A stretch of 64,000 nucleotides of DNA from Sphingomonas sp. SRS2 (GTDB lineage Bacteria > Pseudomonadota > Alphaproteobacteria > Sphingomonadales > Sphingomonadaceae), in the NCBI RefSeq assembly GCF_000971055.1, contig NZ_LARW01000084.1, positions 62,001 to 126,000 of the forward strand, in the 5' to 3' direction. The translations under genes and the position numbers were made by a program. Below, one piece after another: positions 61,827-64,000 of this stretch; the stretch's first letter is position 1; the number at the start of each line of letters is the position of its first letter. A model generated the notes under the pieces. The model was given only the letters and a program-made list of their open reading frames with translations, searched no databases and was not told where the DNA came from.

Positions 61827-63430
61827 AGTCGCGCCACGCCGAAGCTGTTGGGCTGCAGGACATGCTGCTCGGCGGCTTCGCAGATCGCGAGGCATTCGCC
61901 GAGGACGCGACGCGTGTCGCGCGGATCGATGATACCATCGTCCCACAGGCGCGCGCTGGCATAGGTCGCCGCCGACTGCCGTTGATATGTGTCGATCAGC
62001 CGTTCGGACATCGCCTCCATGGCGGCCCGGTCGGGCTCCTGGCCTCGGGCTTTAGCACTGTCTTCACCGATGATGGTCAGTACCTTGGCCGCCTGCTCGC
62101 CGCCCATCACCGAAACGCGGTTATTGGGCCAGGCGAAGATGAAGCGCGGCGCGAAGGCGCGCCCGCACATCGCATAATGCCCCGCGCCGAAGCTGCCGCC
62201 GAGCTGAATGGTGATCTTGGGGACCGTGGCGTTGGTCACGGCCTGGATCATTTTCGAGCCATGCTTGACGATGCCCGCGCGTTCGGCGTCGGTGCCGACC
62301 ATGAAGCCGGTCGTGTTCTGCAGGAACAGGATGGGCGTGTTGGACTGGCAGCATAGCTGGATGAATTGCGCCGCCTTGGTCGCGCCGTCGGCATCGATCG
62401 GCCCGTTATTGCCGATGATACCGACGGGATGGCCCTGGATCGCCGCATGGCCGCAAAGCGTCCACGTGCCGTAACGGGGCTTGAACTCGAGGAAGTCGGA
62501 ACCGTCGACGATCCGCGCCACGACTTCGCGCGCGTCATAGGGTTTGCGATGATCGGTCGGAACGATGCCCAGCAGATCTTCCGCGCCGTACAGCGGTTCG
62601 GCATAGGCGCGGTCCGGACGGTCCGGGCGGGGCATGCGGCCCACGATATTGCGCGCGATGCGGATTCCGTCGGCGTCGTTTTCAGCAAGATAGTCGCCCA
62701 GGCCGGTCACCGCGCTGTGCAGTTCGGAACCGCCCAGCGCCTCGTCGTCGGCGATCTCGCCCGTCGCCGCCTTGAGCAGCGGCGGTCCGGCGAGGAACAC
62801 CTTCGATCGTGCGCGGACCATGATCGTATAATCCGACAGGCCGACCTGATAGGCGCCGCCCGCGGTCGACGATCCGTGCACCACGCCGACGACGCCATTG
62901 CCGAGCGCGGACATGCGCGCGAGATTGGCGAAGATTTTCCCGCCGTTCACGAACATCTCCGCCTGAAGCATCAGGTTCGCGCCCGCGCTCTCGATCAGCT
63001 GGACGAGCGGCAGCTTGTTCTCGATAGCGATTTCCTGCGCGCGGAGCTGCTTTTCGACGCCATAGGGGTGCGCGGCGCCGCCCTTGATCCCTGCATCATG
63101 CGCGATAACCATGATGCGGCGGCCTGAAACCAGGCCGATGCCGGCGATGATGCCGCCGCCATATACCTGATCGGCGCCGTCATCTTCATGAAAGCCGAGC
63201 CCGGCGAGCGTCGAGAGCTCGATGAAAGGGGCGCCGCGATCGAGCAGCAGGGCGACCCGCTCCCTCGGCAGCAACTGGCCGCGCTTCGCGAATTTCGCCT
63301 TTGATCGCGCCGAGGCTGCGCAAATGCGAGACTCGATCGCGCGCAACTGATCCAGCAGGGCCAGATGCGCCTCGCGATTGGCTTTGAATTGCGCGCTTTC
63401 GGCAATGATGGATGATTGCAGACTAGGCAA
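61823..63430 (-). CDS. Acyl-CoA carboxylase carboxyltransferase beta subunit (AtuC/LiuB-like)
   Basis: The protein has 535 residues. The first codon at 63430 is TTG, six bases after AGGAGG, and no ATG or GTG lies near. KFAKRGQLLPRERVALLLDR, GLGFHEDDGADQVYGGGIIA, VVHGSSTAGGAYQVGLSDY and TGFMVGTDAERAGIVKHG are the usual motifs of methylcrotonyl/geranyl-CoA carboxyltransferases. FGAGHYAMCGRAFAPRFIFA matches the acyl-CoA pocket. It transfers carboxyl from biotin to the acyl-CoA. First gene of the operon beta-hydratase-alpha-AtuA. Confidence 0.92.
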   Translation of the reverse strand: MPSLQSSIIAESAQFKANREAHLALLDQLRAIESRICAASARSKAKFAKRGQLLPRERVALLLDRGAPFIELSTLAGLGFHEDDGADQVYGGGIIAGIGLVSGRRIMVIAHDAGIKGGAAHPYGVEKQLRAQEIAIENKLPLVQLIESAGANLMLQAEMFVNGGKIFANLARMSALGNGVVGVVHGSSTAGGAYQVGLSDYTIMVRARSKVFLAGPPLLKAATGEIADDEALGGSELHSAVTGLGDYLAENDADGIRIARNIVGRMPRPDRPDRAYAEPLYGAEDLLGIVPTDHRKPYDAREVVARIVDGSDFLEFKPRYGTWTLCGHAAIQGHPVGIIGNNGPIDADGATKAAQFIQLCCQSNTPILFLQNTTGFMVGTDAERAGIVKHGSKMIQAVTNATVPKITIQLGGSFGAGHYAMCGRAFAPRFIFAWPNNRVSVMGGEQAAKVLTIIGEDSAKARGQEPDRAAMEAMSERLIDTYQRQSAATYASARLWDDGIIDPRDTRRVLGECLAICEAAEQHVLQPNSFGVARL

Positions 63431-63494
63431 TCGCCCCCTCCTAATTCCTTATTAAATCGGCCTTCCAGTACGATCCGGGATGGCGATAGTCAAC

Positions 63495-63518
63495 ACTTGC
63501 TAGCTCAAAACATATAAG
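63495..63518. promoter_or_regulatory. Predicted operator of acyl-CoA island, site C
   Basis: This 24-bp element begins ACTTGCTAGCTCAA and ends AACATATAAG, matching site B at about 16 of 24 positions. The dyad is weaker than in site A. It lies between the carboxylase operon (65 bp before its TTG) and the GST gene (43 bp before its GTG). Confidence 0.45.
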
Positions 63519-63560
63519 TTAAACGGCGGGTGTATAAAGAGCGGAGAGGGGTTGGATCGA

Positions 63561-64000
63561 GTGTCGGCTGTGCGGCTTTTTCATTGCGAGAATGCGCGGT
63601 CGTTCCGTCCGTTGTGGGCGCTCGAAGAGCTTCGCATTCCCTATGATCTGACGATGCTGCCGTTTCCGCCGCGCATTAAGGCGCCCGACTTCCTTGAGGT
63701 CAATCCTTTGGGAACGGTGCCTTTCCTGGTCACGGAAGACGCGGCGATGACGGAATCGGTCGCGATCTGCCAATATCTCGTGAGCCGCTTCGGGCCGACC
63801 GACCTTGCCGTCGATCCGGCGGACCCCGCCTATGCTGCCTGGCTGAACGCGCTGCATTTCGGTGAGGCCACGCTGACCTTCCCGCAAGCGCTCGTGCTGC
63901 GATATGGTGTCCTGGAGCCCGAGGAGCGGCGTGCGCCGCAGGTTGTCGAAGATTATCGACGCTGGTTTCGCGGCAGATTGAAGCTGCTCGACCGGATTCT
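63561..64000 (+). CDS. Glutathione S-transferase family protein, C-terminus beyond the window
   Basis: The frame starts at the GTG at 63561 after GGAGAGGGG; a TTG at 63552 is too close to that site. About 146 residues are visible. The thioredoxin-like domain reads VRLFHCENARSFRPLWALEE, PRIKAPDFLEVNPLGTVPFL with the cis-Pro loop, and MTESVAICQYLVSRFG with the E-S pair binding the gamma-glutamyl group. The helical C-terminal domain begins after residue 85. It probably conjugates or isomerises a metabolite of the adjacent pathway; maleylacetoacetate-isomerase-like roles are possible but unproven. It is divergent from the carboxylase operon. Confidence 0.85.
   Translation, partial: MSAVRLFHCENARSFRPLWALEELRIPYDLTMLPFPPRIKAPDFLEVNPLGTVPFLVTEDAAMTESVAICQYLVSRFGPTDLAVDPADPAYAAWLNALHFGEATLTFPQALVLRYGVLEPEERRAPQVVEDYRRWFRGRLKLLDRI

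Noticed and set aside
1-64000. Search by eye for CRISPR arrays, tRNA and rRNA genes
   Set aside because: No regularly spaced repeats, no tRNA cloverleaf with a GTTCGA-type T-loop in the right setting and no rRNA-like conserved stretches were recognised. A covariance-model scan would be decisive.

Overview
The window is GC-rich, roughly two thirds G+C by eye. It looks like an alphaproteobacterial chromosome, most likely a sphingomonad: it has a PEP-CTERM protein with the PEPxxWA signature beside an exopolysaccharide-type locus, abundant TonB and porin genes, many GTG starts, ATGA/GTGA-coupled operons, and DUF3489-DUF2924-recombinase mobile modules. No rRNA, tRNA or CRISPR array was recognised.

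Layout. (1) 1-11.65 kb is a surface-polysaccharide locus: glycosyltransferases, two multi-membrane-span proteins, an FkbM methyltransferase, an ATP-grasp enzyme, a Wzx-like flippase and a glycosyltransferase cut by an IS630-family element. (2) 11.9-36.5 kb is a catabolic island. It holds a GNAT enzyme, a GcvA-type LysR regulator, an NTF2-like protein and a PaiB-like flavoprotein, followed by two kinase plus class-III PLP enzyme pairs that resemble hydroxylysine kinase and phosphohydroxylysine/phosphoethanolamine phospholyase. With them are a DmpA-type aminopeptidase, a TonB receptor, two tandem TolB-amidohydrolases, a serine hydrolase, a POT peptide transporter, a beta-helix protein, an SpuC-like aminotransferase and a succinate-semialdehyde-type dehydrogenase. 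All catabolic transcription units of this island carry the same dyad, GGTG-N9-CACC, in their promoter regions. It fits a LysR box (T-N11-A), so the island reads as one regulon for taking up, trimming and deaminating a peptide- or amide-linked amino alcohol or diamine. (3) 36.6-41.6 kb holds a YncE-like propeller and a tightly coupled PepSY/porin/OprB operon. (4) 41.6-46.5 kb is mobile-element debris: a truncated IS110 transposase, a truncated terminase, and a gene in which a serine-recombinase N-terminus is fused in frame to a DNA-methyltransferase C-terminus.

(5) 46.6-64 kb is an acyl-CoA catabolic cluster: bioB, a Baeyer-Villiger-type monooxygenase, an ACAD11-like dehydrogenase with its separately encoded kinase partner, an SDR, a 3-hydroxyacyl-CoA dehydrogenase, two enoyl-CoA hydratases, a thiolase, an acyl-CoA ligase, AtuA, both subunits of a biotin-dependent acyl-CoA carboxylase and a GST. 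The kinase/ACAD pair suggests 4-hydroxyacyl-CoA degradation through a phosphorylated intermediate, as in levulinate catabolism and mammalian ACAD10/11. The AtuA/carboxylase part suggests a methyl-branched, terpenoid-like substrate. A second conserved 24-bp motif with a dyad core lies in all three divergent promoter regions of this cluster, which would make it a second regulon. It also covers bioB, the source of the carboxylase cofactor. Substrates of both islands are inferred, not shown by the sequence.
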